In this document: positions 39,620 to 50,413 of the stretch, in pieces | How positions within the stretch are numbered: the stretch's first letter is position 1 | Layout of the letters: every line of letters starts with the position of its first letter | Source of the DNA: Nitrosomonas cryotolerans ATCC 49181 | GTDB taxonomy: Bacteria > Pseudomonadota > Gammaproteobacteria > Burkholderiales > Nitrosomonadaceae | NCBI RefSeq assembly: GCF_900143275.1 | Contig: NZ_FSRO01000001.1 | Coordinates: forward strand, 1,444,116-1,508,115 | Length of the DNA: 64,000 nucleotides | Direction: 5' to 3' | The notes under the pieces: generated by a model | The model's input: the letters and a program-made list of their open reading frames with translations, nothing else | Databases searched by the model: none | Told to the model about the DNA's origin: nothing | Made by a program: the position numbers and the translations under genes

Positions 39620-40506
39620 TATTTTTTTGAAGAAGTCACGGAAATTGAATCTAGTTTTCTTTCGAATGTATCGTAATCGAGCAGTTGATAGAGTTCATTG
39701 CGTGTCTGCATAGTATCAATTACATGCTGCTGAGTTCCATCATTACGTATTGCCTGAAACACCTCGAATGCAGCTTTATTCATAGCGCGGAATGCGGACA
39801 ATGGGTAAAGTATTAGAGAAACATGAACAGATGACAGTTCATTTACGGTATAAAGAGGTGTCTTACCAAATTCAGTAATATTGGCTAATATAGGTACTTT
39901 TACCATATCAGCGAATTGCTTATATGCTGCCAGTTCGGTTACTGCTTCCGGAAAAATCATATCTGCACCTGCTGCAACATATGCACAGGCGCGATCTATT
40001 GCTATTTGTAATCCTTCTGATGCAAGTGCATCGGTACGTGCCATGATAACAAAATCAGGGTCTGTTCTTGCATCCACTGCCGCCTTAATACGATCGACCA
40101 TTTCATGTTTGCTGACCAGTATTTTACCTGGGCGATGTCCACATCTTTTTGTTTGGAGTTGATCTTCAATATGCATCGCACCTGCACCTGCTTTAATCAT
40201 CGATTTTACAGTACGGGCAATATTCAGGGTGCTACCAAAACCAGTATCTGCATCTACCAATAAGGGAAGATTAGTAGTATCAGTAATGCGTCGTATATCA
40301 GTCAGTACATCATCAAGTGTTGTTATGGCGAGGTCGGGAAGCCCGAGTGAGCCAGCTGAAACGCCACCACCAGAAAGATAAATAGCCTTGAAACCTGCCT
40401 GTTCTGCTATACGTGCAGAACAGGCATTGATACACCCAACGATTTGTAATGGCTGCTCAGAAGCTAGAGCGGCACGGAAACGTGAGCCGGCGGAGGAATT
40501 GTTCAC
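39619..40506 (-). CDS. prpB: methylisocitrate lyase
   Basis: PrpB splits 2-methylisocitrate into pyruvate and succinate. The 295-residue protein contains [50 protein letters not shown] (the catalytic KRCGH) and [10 protein letters not shown]. It lies between mdh and prpC on the minus strand. No prpD or acnD follows in the window. Confidence 0.94.
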   Translation of the reverse strand: MNNSSAGSRFRAALASEQPLQIVGCINACSARIAEQAGFKAIYLSGGGVSAGSLGLPDLAITTLDDVLTDIRRITDTTNLPLLVDADTGFGSTLNIARTVKSMIKAGAGAMHIEDQLQTKRCGHRPGKILVSKHEMVDRIKAAVDARTDPDFVIMARTDALASEGLQIAIDRACAYVAAGADMIFPEAVTELAAYKQFADMVKVPILANITEFGKTPLYTVNELSSVHVSLILYPLSAFRAMNKAAFEVFQAIRNDGTQQHVIDTMQTRNELYQLLDYDTFERKLDSISVTSSKK

Positions 40507-40599
40507 ACAATCCAGATTGATTCAAATCTGGGTTCGGTAAATAAAGTGGTATTCTGATTGAATAAGTCCATGTGAGTTTTTTTGAAAAGAGTTGTTATA

Positions 40600-41586
40600 T
40601 TAATTTAACAAATGCTGGACAGCATCTCGCTCTTCTATCAATTCCTGATAGCTTTTTTGTAATTTTTCTTTACTTGTACTATCCAACTCTAATCCTTCAA
40701 CAATTGCATATTTTCCGGTATGACAGGTGACAGGGAAACCGTATATGACTCCTTCGGCAATACCATAGCTTCCATCAGATGGTATACCCATCGATACCCA
40801 ATCATTATCTTTAGTACCAAATATCCAATCATGCATATGATTGATAATTGCGTTGGCTGCACTTGCTGCACTTGATTTTCCATGGCGCGCCTCAATAATC
40901 GTCATGCCTCGTCTTTGTATGGTGGGTAAAAAATAATCTTCGATCCATGCAGAATCTTTAATAAGAGAAATTACTTTTTCGTCACCAACCATAGCATGAG
41001 ATAAATCTGGATATTGCGTACCGGAATGGTTACCCCATACGATCATTTTTTTAACGCGTGAAATCGGTTGTGAAAGTTTCTGAGCAACTTGAGATAAAGC
41101 ACGATTATGATCTAATCGCAGCATTGCTGAAAAATTGTCGGGTTTGAGATTTGGCGCATTTTTCATTGCAATGTAGGCGTTCGTATTGGCAGGGTTGCCC
41201 ACAACAAGAATCTTTACGTTACGCTTGGCGGCTTCATCGAGAGCCCTGCCTTGCTCAACAAAAATAGGCCCATTTGCTTTAAGCAAATCTTTACGTTCCA
41301 TATTTTCAGAACGTGGGCGAGCACCGACTAGTATGGCTAGATCAACATTATTAAATGCGGTTTTTGGATTATCGGTAGTGATAATATCAGTCAGTAACGG
41401 GAAGGCACAATCAAGTAGTTCCATTACTATGCCATCAAATAAGGGCAACGCTTCTGAGATATCGTGTAATTGTAGAATGACCGGCTGATCTTTGCCCAAC
41501 ATGTCACCTGCTGCTATTCGAAATAACAGGCTGTAACAAATCTGACCGGTTGCACCGGTAATCGCGATACGAATGGGAGGTTTCAT
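40600..41586 (-). CDS. mdh: malate dehydrogenase
   Basis: This NAD-dependent enzyme converts malate to oxaloacetate in the TCA cycle. At 328 residues it belongs to the cytosolic-type group, with [23 protein letters not shown] (nucleotide-binding start), [13 protein letters not shown] (substrate Arg), [21 protein letters not shown] and the catalytic His in [12 protein letters not shown]. It lies upstream of prpB and would supply the oxaloacetate used by PrpC. Confidence 0.96.
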   Translation of the reverse strand: MKPPIRIAITGATGQICYSLLFRIAAGDMLGKDQPVILQLHDISEALPLFDGIVMELLDCAFPLLTDIITTDNPKTAFNNVDLAILVGARPRSENMERKDLLKANGPIFVEQGRALDEAAKRNVKILVVGNPANTNAYIAMKNAPNLKPDNFSAMLRLDHNRALSQVAQKLSQPISRVKKMIVWGNHSGTQYPDLSHAMVGDEKVISLIKDSAWIEDYFLPTIQRRGMTIIEARHGKSSAASAANAIINHMHDWIFGTKDNDWVSMGIPSDGSYGIAEGVIYGFPVTCHTGKYAIVEGLELDSTSKEKLQKSYQELIEERDAVQHLLN

Positions 41587-41979
41587 TTTTCCAATCCTTG
41601 AGAGATTGCCAGTAGGCCGCGTAAATTGGCAGCATCTGGGAAGAAGTGGCTAAATTATACTTGTAATCCATGTCTTACGGAAGAGTCTGTCTTGCTTATG
41701 TGACAGATGCTGCTATATGCAATAAAGCTATTTTAATAAGAAATAATATTTAAAACATTATAAATCAATTTCTTGTGGTTATTTAACAAGATCCATTCTA
41801 AAATGAACATAGGGTATAAAACGTGCTTATTAGATACATTTCATTTCTTGTAACGAAATTGATGGGTTTCTGGAAACACGCAAGTTTTGCTAGGGGGCGA
41901 GTAGATTGAAGTGATAGAATTTCTTTTTTTATTCTCATAACAGTTTGATGATAGATAATAAGTTACTTAAGTTAATTTA
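41587..41979. other. divergent intergenic region, mdh and glycosyltransferase
   Basis: This 393-bp stretch separates divergent genes and must contain both promoters. It is AT-rich and shows no gene or repeat I can support. Confidence 0.4.
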
Positions 41980-43194
41980 ATGCGAATTCTCCATATTCTC
42001 GATCATTCGATTCCACTGCATAGCGGCTATACTTTTCGTACGCTTTCTATTCTCAGAGCGCAACATTTACTGGGATGGGAGACCTTCCACATAACGAGCA
42101 TCAAGCAAGGAAGTAATCAAATAGACGAAGAATATATTGATGATTGGCATTTTTATCGCACTCCAACTGTGGGCAGTTTCGCAGCTAAATTACCTGTTTT
42201 AAAACAGCTAATCGTTATCGATAGTTTGACACGTCGCTTGCGTCAAGTGGTTGAAACGGTTAAACCGGATGTTCTTCACGCACACTCTCCCGCACTGAAT
42301 GCCATCGCCGCTTTACGCGTTGGTCGACATTTAGGTATTCCAGTTATTTATGAAATCAGAGCATTTTGGGAAGATGCTGCTGTTGATCATGGAACCAATC
42401 GTGAGTGGGGATTGCGATATCGTTTTACTCGTTGGCTTGAAAGTTACGCGGTAAGGCGTGTCAATGCTGTTACCACTATTTGCGAAGGATTACGAAATGA
42501 TATCGTTAAGCGCGGGATATCGTCCGATAAGGTGACTGTTATTCCTAATGCCGTAGATATTGATAAATTTTCTGTGGGCGGTGTAGCAGACACCACATTT
42601 AAAAATCAATTGGGCTTAAAAGATAAACGACTGATCGGGTTTATTGGGTCATTTTATGCCTACGAAGGCCTGGATATTCTGTTGCGTGCTTTGCCTTTAA
42701 TGATAGCCAGAATACCGGAGTTGTGTATATTGTTGACGGGAGGTGGCCCTCAAGATGAGAAACTAAGACAGCTTGCCAAAGATCTTGGTATTCAAGATAA
42801 AGTTGTATTTACTGGCCGTATTCCGCATGAGCAGGTACAGAAATATTACGACTTACTTGAGGTTTTAGTGTACCCACGTTTATCCATGCGCCTGACTGAT
42901 CTGGTTACGCCACTTAAACCGCTGGAGGCTATGGCACAAGGTCGATTACTTGCTGCCTCCGATGTGGGAGGACATCTGGAATTAATACGTGATGGAGAAA
43001 CGGGCTTATTATTCAAAGCAGGTGATCCGCAATCCCTTGCTGATAAAGTGTGTGATCTCTTGAGTAGCCCGGAGCAATGGCCTGCTTTACGCCAGGCTGG
43101 ACGTCATTTTGTAGAAACCGAGCGTAACTGGCTAGTTAGTGTATCGCGTTACAAGGCGGTCTATGAATCACTTGTTACAAACAGAGAGAGATGA
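41980..43194 (+). CDS. glycosyltransferase family 4, exosortase-associated type
   Basis: The 404-residue GT-B enzyme begins MRILHILDHSIPLHSGYTFR and contains IYEIRAFWEDAAVDHGT, VIPNAVDIDKF, LTGGGPQDEKLRQLAKDLG and the C-terminal LKPLEAMAQGRLLAASDVGGHLELI with the acidic sugar-nucleotide site. It resembles the PEP-CTERM/exosortase A-linked glycosyltransferases of exopolysaccharide loci. It is followed by two genes with overlapping ends, suggesting a small operon. Confidence 0.85.
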   Translation: MRILHILDHSIPLHSGYTFRTLSILRAQHLLGWETFHITSIKQGSNQIDEEYIDDWHFYRTPTVGSFAAKLPVLKQLIVIDSLTRRLRQVVETVKPDVLHAHSPALNAIAALRVGRHLGIPVIYEIRAFWEDAAVDHGTNREWGLRYRFTRWLESYAVRRVNAVTTICEGLRNDIVKRGISSDKVTVIPNAVDIDKFSVGGVADTTFKNQLGLKDKRLIGFIGSFYAYEGLDILLRALPLMIARIPELCILLTGGGPQDEKLRQLAKDLGIQDKVVFTGRIPHEQVQKYYDLLEVLVYPRLSMRLTDLVTPLKPLEAMAQGRLLAASDVGGHLELIRDGETGLLFKAGDPQSLADKVCDLLSSPEQWPALRQAGRHFVETERNWLVSVSRYKAVYESLVTNRER

Positions 43195-44296
43195 TGTGAA
43201 GACAGCAGCACTGTGTATCGGATTAGTTGGGCCATTACCGCCTCCTTTTGGAGGAATGGCGAATCAAACCCAACAATTAGAAAAATTATTGCGCACAGAA
43301 GGAATGACAGTAGAGCTGATCCAAGTCAATGCACCTTATCGGCCATCCTGGGTTGGCAACATAAAAGGATTGAGAGCGCTTTTTCGGCTTCTTCCTTATC
43401 TGATTCATCTTTGGCAAGCCGCAAGCAAGGTACAGCTATTTCACATTATGGCTAATTCCGGTTGGTCTTGGCATTTGTATGCCGCACCGGCTATCTGGAT
43501 AGCCAAACTTAAAGGGAAATCGGTTATTGTCAATTATCGAGGTGGAGAAGCCGAGGCATTTTTTCGACAGTCTTTTTTCTGGGTGAAACCCAGCTTAAAT
43601 CAGACTGATGCCATTGTTGTCCCTTCGGGTTTTCTTGAGGCTGTATTCGAAAAGAGGGGATTTGTAACCAGTATCGTGCCCAATATTATTGACCTTAGCA
43701 GATTTTTTACTGAATCAGGTAAAAAGAATACAACGAGAAGGAATTTTCCTCACCTCATTTTGACGCGCAATCTGGAATCTATCTATGATAATGCGACCGC
43801 TTTGCGCGCTTTTCATTTGGTCAAAAATACTTTTCATAATGCGCACTTAACTATTGCCGGATCGGGCCCGCAACGACAAATGTTGGAAAACCTGAGTGCG
43901 GAGCTAGGACTGCAAGAAGCAGTTACTTTCACTGGACGAATCGATAATGACTGTATGGCTCAACTTTACCGTTGTGCCGATTTAATGATCAATCCCAGTC
44001 TGGTTGATAATATGCCCATTTCGATACTGGAGGCACTGGCGAGTGGCGTGCCGGTGGTAAGCACGCATGTTGGCGGTGTGCCTTACCTGGTGGAACATGG
44101 TAAAACAGCTTTGCTGGTGCCGGCACAGGATCCAGTAGCGATGTCTAATGCGATATTACAGCTATTTAAAGATCCAGATATGGCAGAGAAGATGCGTAAA
44201 GCAGGTTTGGAGTCGATACAGAAATACACTTGGCCTAGTGTAAAAAATCGTTTGATCAGGGTATATACACAAGCTTTAAATAACAAAAAAAACTGA
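43163..44296 (+). CDS. glycosyltransferase family 4
   Basis: A second GT-B enzyme with an N-terminal GLVGPLPPPFGGMANQTQQLEKLL, then VNYRGGEAEAFF, GSGPQRQMLENLSAELGL and the sugar-donor motif NPSLVDNMPISILEALASGVPVVSTHVGG. It overlaps the preceding gene by about 30 bp; the GTG at 43196, with AGAGAGA before it, is an equally plausible start. It probably adds a sugar to a lipid-linked polysaccharide intermediate. Confidence 0.85.
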   Translation: MNHLLQTERDDVKTAALCIGLVGPLPPPFGGMANQTQQLEKLLRTEGMTVELIQVNAPYRPSWVGNIKGLRALFRLLPYLIHLWQAASKVQLFHIMANSGWSWHLYAAPAIWIAKLKGKSVIVNYRGGEAEAFFRQSFFWVKPSLNQTDAIVVPSGFLEAVFEKRGFVTSIVPNIIDLSRFFTESGKKNTTRRNFPHLILTRNLESIYDNATALRAFHLVKNTFHNAHLTIAGSGPQRQMLENLSAELGLQEAVTFTGRIDNDCMAQLYRCADLMINPSLVDNMPISILEALASGVPVVSTHVGGVPYLVEHGKTALLVPAQDPVAMSNAILQLFKDPDMAEKMRKAGLESIQKYTWPSVKNRLIRVYTQALNNKKN

Positions 44297-45681
44297 TGGA
44301 CTCATTAAAAATGGATTTTATTATCAAGCGAAGCCCATACACATCATTGGTATCCAATCTTTTTTTTCCTTTACATGAGCGTCTTAAGCAGCATGATAGC
44401 GTTGCTGTACGCAAGCAGATGGAAATTACTCAATGGTGGGATAAGGATCGTTTGTATGATTTTCAGCTTTCCAGGTTACGTTCTTTTTTATCACGTGTGC
44501 AAACACGAGTACCTTATTATCAACAGTTATTTACTGAATTAGATTTTAATGCGGCATCAATTCAGTCCTTGACTGATCTGGAGCGGTTGCCACGGCTAAA
44601 TAAATCGATTATTCGTGCAAATTTAGAAGCTTTGAAATCTAGTCAGGCACAAGACCTGGCACGTTTTAATACAGGCGGTTCTAGTGGTGAACCCCTGATT
44701 TTCTTTATAGGCAAACGACGTATCAGTCATGATATCGCAGCAAAATGGCGTGCCACACGCTGGTGGAATGTCGATATTGGGGATCCGGAGATCGTAATCT
44801 GGGGATCGCCGATTGAGCTGGGTGCTCAAGATCGCTTGCGTCGTATCCGTGATCGCATATTGAAAACAAAATTATTGCCTGCCTTTGAGATGTCAGAACA
44901 AAAATTGGATCAGTTTCTTGCTGAAATCCGAATAATGCGTCCAAAAATGCTGTTTGGTTACCCTTCGGCCTTGTCACACATTGCACGTCATGCCGAGGCA
45001 AAAGGACAACGCATGGATGATTTGGGTATCCGGGTTGCTTTCGTAACTTCTGAACGCTTGTATGATGAACAACGGCAACAGATCAGCAAGATATTCAATT
45101 GTCCGGTAGCAAATGGATATGGCGCTCGCGATGCAGGTTTTATTGCCCATGAATGTCCGCAAGGGGGTATGCATATCACCGCGGAAGATATTCTCGTTGA
45201 AATTGTAGATACACAAGGCAATACTTTACCGCCTGGACAGGCAGGAGAAATTGTAGTCACTCATTTTGCCACCGATGATTTCCCGTTTATTCGTTATCAG
45301 ACGGGTGATATGGGTGTGCTTGATAGTCAGGCTTGTGCTTGTGGACGGGGGCTTCCGCTTATTAGGGAGATACAGGGGCGCAGCACTGATTTTGTGGTGA
45401 CGCAGGATGGTACAGTAATGCATGGTCTCGCTTTGATTTATATCTTGCGTGACCTTCCACAGGTGGATGCTTTTAAAATCATTCAGGAAAGTAAAAATCT
45501 GACAACGGTTTGGTTAGTGACAAAGACTAATCTTGATTCGGAATTGGTTCGGAGGATTGAACAGGCTTTCAAAGCAAGGCTTGGTCAGAAAGTGAATATT
45601 CTTGTGGAGCGGGTCGCGCAGATTCCGCCGGAAAAATCGGGGAAATTTCGTTATGTTATGAGTCGAGTCACCACCCATTAA
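44296..45681 (+). CDS. CapK/PaaK-like adenylate-forming enzyme
   Basis: The 461-residue protein is related to phenylacetate-CoA ligase, the type found in capsule and exopolysaccharide clusters. The P-loop-like ARFNTGGSSGEPLIFFIGKRR is visible, as are NGYGARDAGFIAHECPQGGMHI, the YQTGDMGVL region and a small C-terminal domain. It starts on the last base of the preceding gene's stop codon, so it is coupled to it. Its substrate in polysaccharide synthesis is unknown. Confidence 0.8.
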   Translation: MDSLKMDFIIKRSPYTSLVSNLFFPLHERLKQHDSVAVRKQMEITQWWDKDRLYDFQLSRLRSFLSRVQTRVPYYQQLFTELDFNAASIQSLTDLERLPRLNKSIIRANLEALKSSQAQDLARFNTGGSSGEPLIFFIGKRRISHDIAAKWRATRWWNVDIGDPEIVIWGSPIELGAQDRLRRIRDRILKTKLLPAFEMSEQKLDQFLAEIRIMRPKMLFGYPSALSHIARHAEAKGQRMDDLGIRVAFVTSERLYDEQRQQISKIFNCPVANGYGARDAGFIAHECPQGGMHITAEDILVEIVDTQGNTLPPGQAGEIVVTHFATDDFPFIRYQTGDMGVLDSQACACGRGLPLIREIQGRSTDFVVTQDGTVMHGLALIYILRDLPQVDAFKIIQESKNLTTVWLVTKTNLDSELVRRIEQAFKARLGQKVNILVERVAQIPPEKSGKFRYVMSRVTTH

Positions 45682-45723
45682 TCACTTTTCCATGATTCAA
45701 TTGTATTCATTGTATGATTCCGG

Positions 45724-45812
45724 GAGACCTTTGCAAAGCCCCAATAGTTGAAAAATTAACCCTTTATAATCAATAGTAAAAAATCTCTAGCAAGGACTTT
45801 TGCAAAAGTCTC
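45724..45812 (-). mobile_element. MITE, GAGACC-type, copy 1
   Basis: This 89-bp element has GAGACCTTTGCA and its near-complement as ends. The core reads CCAATAGTTGAAAAATTAACC..., the reverse orientation to copies 2 to 6. No clear target duplication is left. It sits between the convergent CapK-like and RND genes, and may act as their terminator. Confidence 0.75.
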
Positions 45813-45829
45813 AACGAATCAAATGGTTA

Positions 45830-48800
45830 TCATTCTTTTTTTGTAGAAGAAACGCTATTCTTTTCTATTTTACTGATCTTGGTTGTTGGATGTTGAGTGC
45901 GTCGTGTCATCTTTCCGATGATAACGAAGAATAAGGGTACAAAAAAGATAGCCAAGAATGTGGCGGCCAACATGCCTCCAAATACACCTGTTCCGATAGA
46001 GTGTCGGCTTGCTGCTCCCGCTCCAGAAGCGATGACAAGGGGAAATACACCAAGAATAAAAGCCATGGATGTCATGATGATGGGGCGAAAACGAAGACGT
46101 GCTGCTTCCAGCGCTGCATCGGTTAGTGACACGCCCGCAGTATACCGCTGATTAGCAAATTCAATAATCAGGATTGCATTCTTTGCGGCCAGCCCGATTA
46201 GGGTTATTAAGCCAATCTGAAAATAGATATCATTGTTCAATTCTCGAACCCAGATAGCGAGTAATGCACCTAAAACCCCGAAGGGTATCGCGAGGATGAC
46301 TGCGAATGGAATGGACCAGCTTTCGTATAAGGCAGCCAATACCAGAAAGACCATCAGCAAGGCAAAGGTGAATACCAGGATGGATTCTCCTCCGGCCTTT
46401 TTTTCCTGAAAGGAGATTCCGCTCCAGTCAATTGCGAAACCACGCGGTATCAGTATTTCGTCGGCGGTCTGCTCCAGTGCTTCCAGTGCTTGTCCTGAAC
46501 TATAGCCCGGTGCGGCGCCGCCCAATATAAGGGCGGTATTAAACCCATTGAAATGGGTTACCGGGTCGGGGCCGCTGCTAAATTGAGTGGAAACGACGGA
46601 ATCCAAAGGGATCATGGTATGTTCGGTGCCATTTTGTGCGCGCACATAAACTTTGCTGATATCCTCTGGGTTGGATCGATATTCCGGTAGTGCTTCTGTT
46701 TGCACGCGATAAACGCGGCCAAATTTTACAAAATCATTGATATATAGATTTCCGAAATAAGCCTGCATGGTATCGAAGATTTCAGAAATAGGAACACCCA
46801 GTGCTTTTGCCCGTTCCCGATCCACCTGAGCGTAAAGTCGAGGTGTACTGACACGGAAATTGGTGCTGGCAGCCGCAATGGCTGGATGCGCTACAGCTTT
46901 GGCTACAAACTCCTGAGCGACGGTCGCAAACTCAGTAAAATCTCCACCACTGGGATCTTGTAACTGGAGTGAAAAGCCGCCTGTGGAACCGAGCCCTGGG
47001 ATAGTAGGCGCATTAAACGCCAGAATCATCGCTTCGGGAATTTTAGCAAATTCTTCATAGGCTGCTGCAATCAGGCCTGGAACCTGTTCACTGCTATCTG
47101 GACGGGTATCCCAATGGTGTAGCGGAACGAACATTGTCGCCTGATTCGTTCCTCGTGTACCGAATACAAAGTTTTGGCCGACCAGAACATCCGTCGAATG
47201 AACCGCTGGATTTGCTCCAAAATAGGTTTCTATTTTTTCCAGGACCTCTGTCGTACGTGTTTTGGAAGCCCCTTCCGGTAGTTGAAAGATCGTAATAAAA
47301 TAACCTTGATCTTCTTCTGGAAGAAAACTGCCTGGAATTATCTTGAACAGTCCAGGAATAATAGCAATGAGTGTGGCAAAAACGGCCAGAGCAATGATCG
47401 ATCGTTTGAGGAGGATACTGACCGCTCCAACGTAACGTGTTTGTATCCAATCAAACGAGCGGTTAAATATTTTCCAGAATCCGTGAGGTGCGCCGTGGCC
47501 GGGTTTAAGAATCAGGGCACAAAGTGCGGGACTGAGTGTAAGCGCGACAAATCCGGAAATGGCGACAGAGAGCGCGATCGTAATTGCAAATTGTTTGTAT
47601 AATTCGCCAGTAATTCCTTCCAAAAAGGCAGCCGGTACAAATACCGCCGCCAGCACAAGGACGATCGCAACCACGGGTCCCGTTACTTCATCCATGGCCT
47701 TTTTGGCTGCATCTTTGGGTGAAAGACCGCCTTGGGTAATATGGCGCTCGACATTTTCCACGACAACAATTGCATCGTCCACCACAATGCCAATGGCCAA
47801 TACCATGCCAAACAAAGTTAGCGTGTTAATTGAAAATCCCAATGCTTCCATGCCTGCCAGCGTTCCAATGAGGGAAATTGGAACGGCGAGGGCTGGGATC
47901 AATGTTGCACGCCAACTCTGTAAAAAAAGAAAAACCACCAGGATGACCAGGAGCGTAGCCTCAACCAGTGTTTTTGCCACTTCCTTAATGGAGACATCAA
48001 TAAATGTGGTCGTGTCATACGGAATATCATAGGACACGCCTGTCGGAAAGCTTTTGGCTAGTTTCTCCATTTCCTGGCGAATCTGTTTGATGGTGTCGAG
48101 CGCATTAGCCCCAGGGGAAAGAAAGGTCAGAAGGAATCCATTCGGCTTTCCGTTCCATCTTCCTTCGAGGTCATAGGATTGAGCGCCCAGTTCTACCCGT
48201 GCAATATCGCGCATTCGGATCATGGAACCATCTGGATATGCTCGAACGATCATATCCTCGAATTCACTGACTTCACTCATCCGGCCACGTGTAATCACGG
48301 GAATGGTCAGTTCGGTGTTCTTGGAGGTGGGTTCGCGCCCGATTCTTCCGGCAGGAAAGTCTCGATTCTGTTCGCGTACCACAGTTGCGATTTCAGTGGG
48401 TGTAATATCGAGTTGCGCCATGCGGATGGGATCGAGGATCAACCGCATTGAATAATTTTGCGCACCGAAGATGATGGCGTCGCCGACGCCGGGGATGCGT
48501 TTAATGTTATCGAGAACCCGAAGCAAGGCATAGTTTGAGAGAAAAACCGCTTCGTGCCTGGGATCGGTCGAACTCAACATGATCACTGCCAGTAAATCCG
48601 GTGATACCTTCTTTACACTGATGCCTTGACGAATGACTTCATCGGGCAACTGGGGTTCGGCGAGGCGTTGCCGATTCTGTGTCTGAACCTGTGCGATATC
48701 GACATCCGTCCCAATTTCGAATGTAAGCCGCATTGTCATATGCCCATCATTCGTACTGGTAGAATCGTAATAAAGCAGGTTATCAATACCAGGGAGTTGT

Positions 48801-49003
48801 ATTTCGATCGGCCGCGCCACAGCCTCAGCGACAATTTCTGCACTGGCGCCCGGGTAATCTGCCTCAATCTGTACCATGGGTGGCGTGATTTGTGGAAACT
48901 GCGCTATTGGCAAGCTTCGCAAAGAAACCAGACCGAATATCACGATTAGAATCGATAAAACTGCCGCAAAAATTGGACGGTCAATAAAGAAATGGGAATT
49001 CAT
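45830..49003 (-). CDS. RND multidrug efflux permease (AcrB/MexB family, HAE1)
   Basis: The 1057-residue inner-membrane pump exports drugs or other hydrophobic compounds by proton antiport. It begins with the typical FFIDRPIFAAVLSILIVIFG, has twelve membrane helices, the proton-relay segment GIVVDDAIVVVENVERH (two adjacent Asp), and the periplasmic pore and docking domains. It overlaps the fusion-protein gene by four bases. Confidence 0.95.
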   Translation of the reverse strand: MNSHFFIDRPIFAAVLSILIVIFGLVSLRSLPIAQFPQITPPMVQIEADYPGASAEIVAEAVARPIEIQLPGIDNLLYYDSTSTNDGHMTMRLTFEIGTDVDIAQVQTQNRQRLAEPQLPDEVIRQGISVKKVSPDLLAVIMLSSTDPRHEAVFLSNYALLRVLDNIKRIPGVGDAIIFGAQNYSMRLILDPIRMAQLDITPTEIATVVREQNRDFPAGRIGREPTSKNTELTIPVITRGRMSEVSEFEDMIVRAYPDGSMIRMRDIARVELGAQSYDLEGRWNGKPNGFLLTFLSPGANALDTIKQIRQEMEKLAKSFPTGVSYDIPYDTTTFIDVSIKEVAKTLVEATLLVILVVFLFLQSWRATLIPALAVPISLIGTLAGMEALGFSINTLTLFGMVLAIGIVVDDAIVVVENVERHITQGGLSPKDAAKKAMDEVTGPVVAIVLVLAAVFVPAAFLEGITGELYKQFAITIALSVAISGFVALTLSPALCALILKPGHGAPHGFWKIFNRSFDWIQTRYVGAVSILLKRSIIALAVFATLIAIIPGLFKIIPGSFLPEEDQGYFITIFQLPEGASKTRTTEVLEKIETYFGANPAVHSTDVLVGQNFVFGTRGTNQATMFVPLHHWDTRPDSSEQVPGLIAAAYEEFAKIPEAMILAFNAPTIPGLGSTGGFSLQLQDPSGGDFTEFATVAQEFVAKAVAHPAIAAASTNFRVSTPRLYAQVDRERAKALGVPISEIFDTMQAYFGNLYINDFVKFGRVYRVQTEALPEYRSNPEDISKVYVRAQNGTEHTMIPLDSVVSTQFSSGPDPVTHFNGFNTALILGGAAPGYSSGQALEALEQTADEILIPRGFAIDWSGISFQEKKAGGESILVFTFALLMVFLVLAALYESWSIPFAVILAIPFGVLGALLAIWVRELNNDIYFQIGLITLIGLAAKNAILIIEFANQRYTAGVSLTDAALEAARLRFRPIIMTSMAFILGVFPLVIASGAGAASRHSIGTGVFGGMLAATFLAIFFVPLFFVIIGKMTRRTQHPTTKISKIEKNSVSSTKKE

Positions 49004-50256
49004 GGTGATTTTTGAGTGATTTCTTCTGGATAAACATTGGGATCAAGCGTCTTTTCATCCTGATAGGGGACGGCTTCCACTTGCACTCCAGGCTGAATGC
49101 GATGAAATCCTGCTACGATCACGCGTTCTCCGACATGAAGACCGTCTTCGATCAACCATTCTTTTCCATACCATGCGCTGGCTTTCACTGAGCGGAATAC
49201 GACTGCTTCGTTCTCATTAATGACATAAACAAACGACCCTGCAGGGCTTTGCTGAACAGCTCGTTGCGGGATCAGAATCGCATTGGGTCGAATGTAGCCC
49301 TTCAGGCGAATCTTAACGAATTGTCCGGGATAGAAATAAGATTTTCCGGGAGAAAAACCGCCTTCCGGATTGGGAAACTTAAATCGTCCCTGCAAGGTGC
49401 CCGTTTCAGATCTCAGGGTAGTTGCTGCGAAGTCAAGTATTCCCTCTTCCGGATATACGCTTCCATCCGAAAAAGTCATCACGCCATGTAATTTAAAAAT
49501 ATCCGGTCTTTGTACCTTGGCTTCAGCCAGCTCGCGGCGGCGTCGAAGAAGGTAGCTTTCGGGAATATTTACGTTGACGTACATGGGATCCAGTTGATCT
49601 ATCGTAGTCAAAAGGGTGGTTTGAGCCGAAATGAGCTGTCCTTCATAGAAACGGCTGCGATCGATACGGCCATTTACGGGTGCGCTAATGAGCGTATTGT
49701 CCAGGTCGAATTTCGCTTTAATCAGATCATTTTGTGCAGCCCTCAGCGTGGCTTCAGTGCCCAATACCTCAGCTACGGCATCATCGACATCTTTTTTGCT
49801 GACAGCCTGTTGTTCCAGTAAGGGGCGAACACGTGCCAGGTCCTGTTTGACCTGAACCAGTCGGGCTTTGGCCTGAGCAACTCTCGCTTCGCTGCTAAGA
49901 TAAATAGCTCTAAAAGGAACGGGATCAATCAGGTAAAGTTTATCCCCTTTTTTTACGTTCCGACCCTCAGTAAAATAAATTTTATTAATAATTCCGGCTA
50001 CCTGAGACCGAATCTCGACGGGGCGAAAGGCCTCGGTTTGTCCGATAAACTCAGGTTCATCCGGAACCGTTCGGGCTGTCACGGTAATAACTTCTACCTG
50101 AGGGATAGGAGGGAGTAGATCTGTAGATGCTTTTTCTGAACAGCCCGCCAGCGAAATTAAGAACAGCCCGACAAGTAGCCCGAGATTCATGCGTACAATA
50201 ATCGTTCTTGTCCGAAAGGCTAAAATCATTAATGGTGATGTGTGCTTATCAATCAT
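49000..50256 (-). CDS. RND efflux periplasmic adaptor (membrane fusion protein)
   Basis: The AcrA/MexA-type adaptor links pump and outer-membrane channel. A lipoprotein signal, LVGLFLISLAGC, predicts an N-terminal lipid anchor. The protein has the biotinyl-lipoyl-like domains (RSQVAGIINKIYFTEGRNVKKGDKLYLIDP; ISAPVNGRIDRSRFYEGQ), a helical hairpin between them and a beta-barrel. The ATG at 50256 is preferred because the longer reading begins with TTG. Confidence 0.92.
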   Translation of the reverse strand: MIDKHTSPLMILAFRTRTIIVRMNLGLLVGLFLISLAGCSEKASTDLLPPIPQVEVITVTARTVPDEPEFIGQTEAFRPVEIRSQVAGIINKIYFTEGRNVKKGDKLYLIDPVPFRAIYLSSEARVAQAKARLVQVKQDLARVRPLLEQQAVSKKDVDDAVAEVLGTEATLRAAQNDLIKAKFDLDNTLISAPVNGRIDRSRFYEGQLISAQTTLLTTIDQLDPMYVNVNIPESYLLRRRRELAEAKVQRPDIFKLHGVMTFSDGSVYPEEGILDFAATTLRSETGTLQGRFKFPNPEGGFSPGKSYFYPGQFVKIRLKGYIRPNAILIPQRAVQQSPAGSFVYVINENEAVVFRSVKASAWYGKEWLIEDGLHVGERVIVAGFHRIQPGVQVEAVPYQDEKTLDPNVYPEEITQKSP

Positions 50257-50413
50257 GGATTCCAGTGAGTTAAATAGCCTATAAGATGAGTAGCAAGGCA
50301 ACCGTAATTAAAAAACTCTCCACCTACCATCTAGTTTAGAGTATCGAAATCCGCATAAGTGCGGAAAAGTATTTTATTTTAAATTGCCATGGATTTTGAT
50401 GATGTATCCATGA

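Noticed and set aside
47559..48032. 157-codon plus-strand frame inside the RND pump gene
   Set aside because: It is a shadow of the permease gene, with low-complexity Ala/Thr/Ser translation and no ribosome site.
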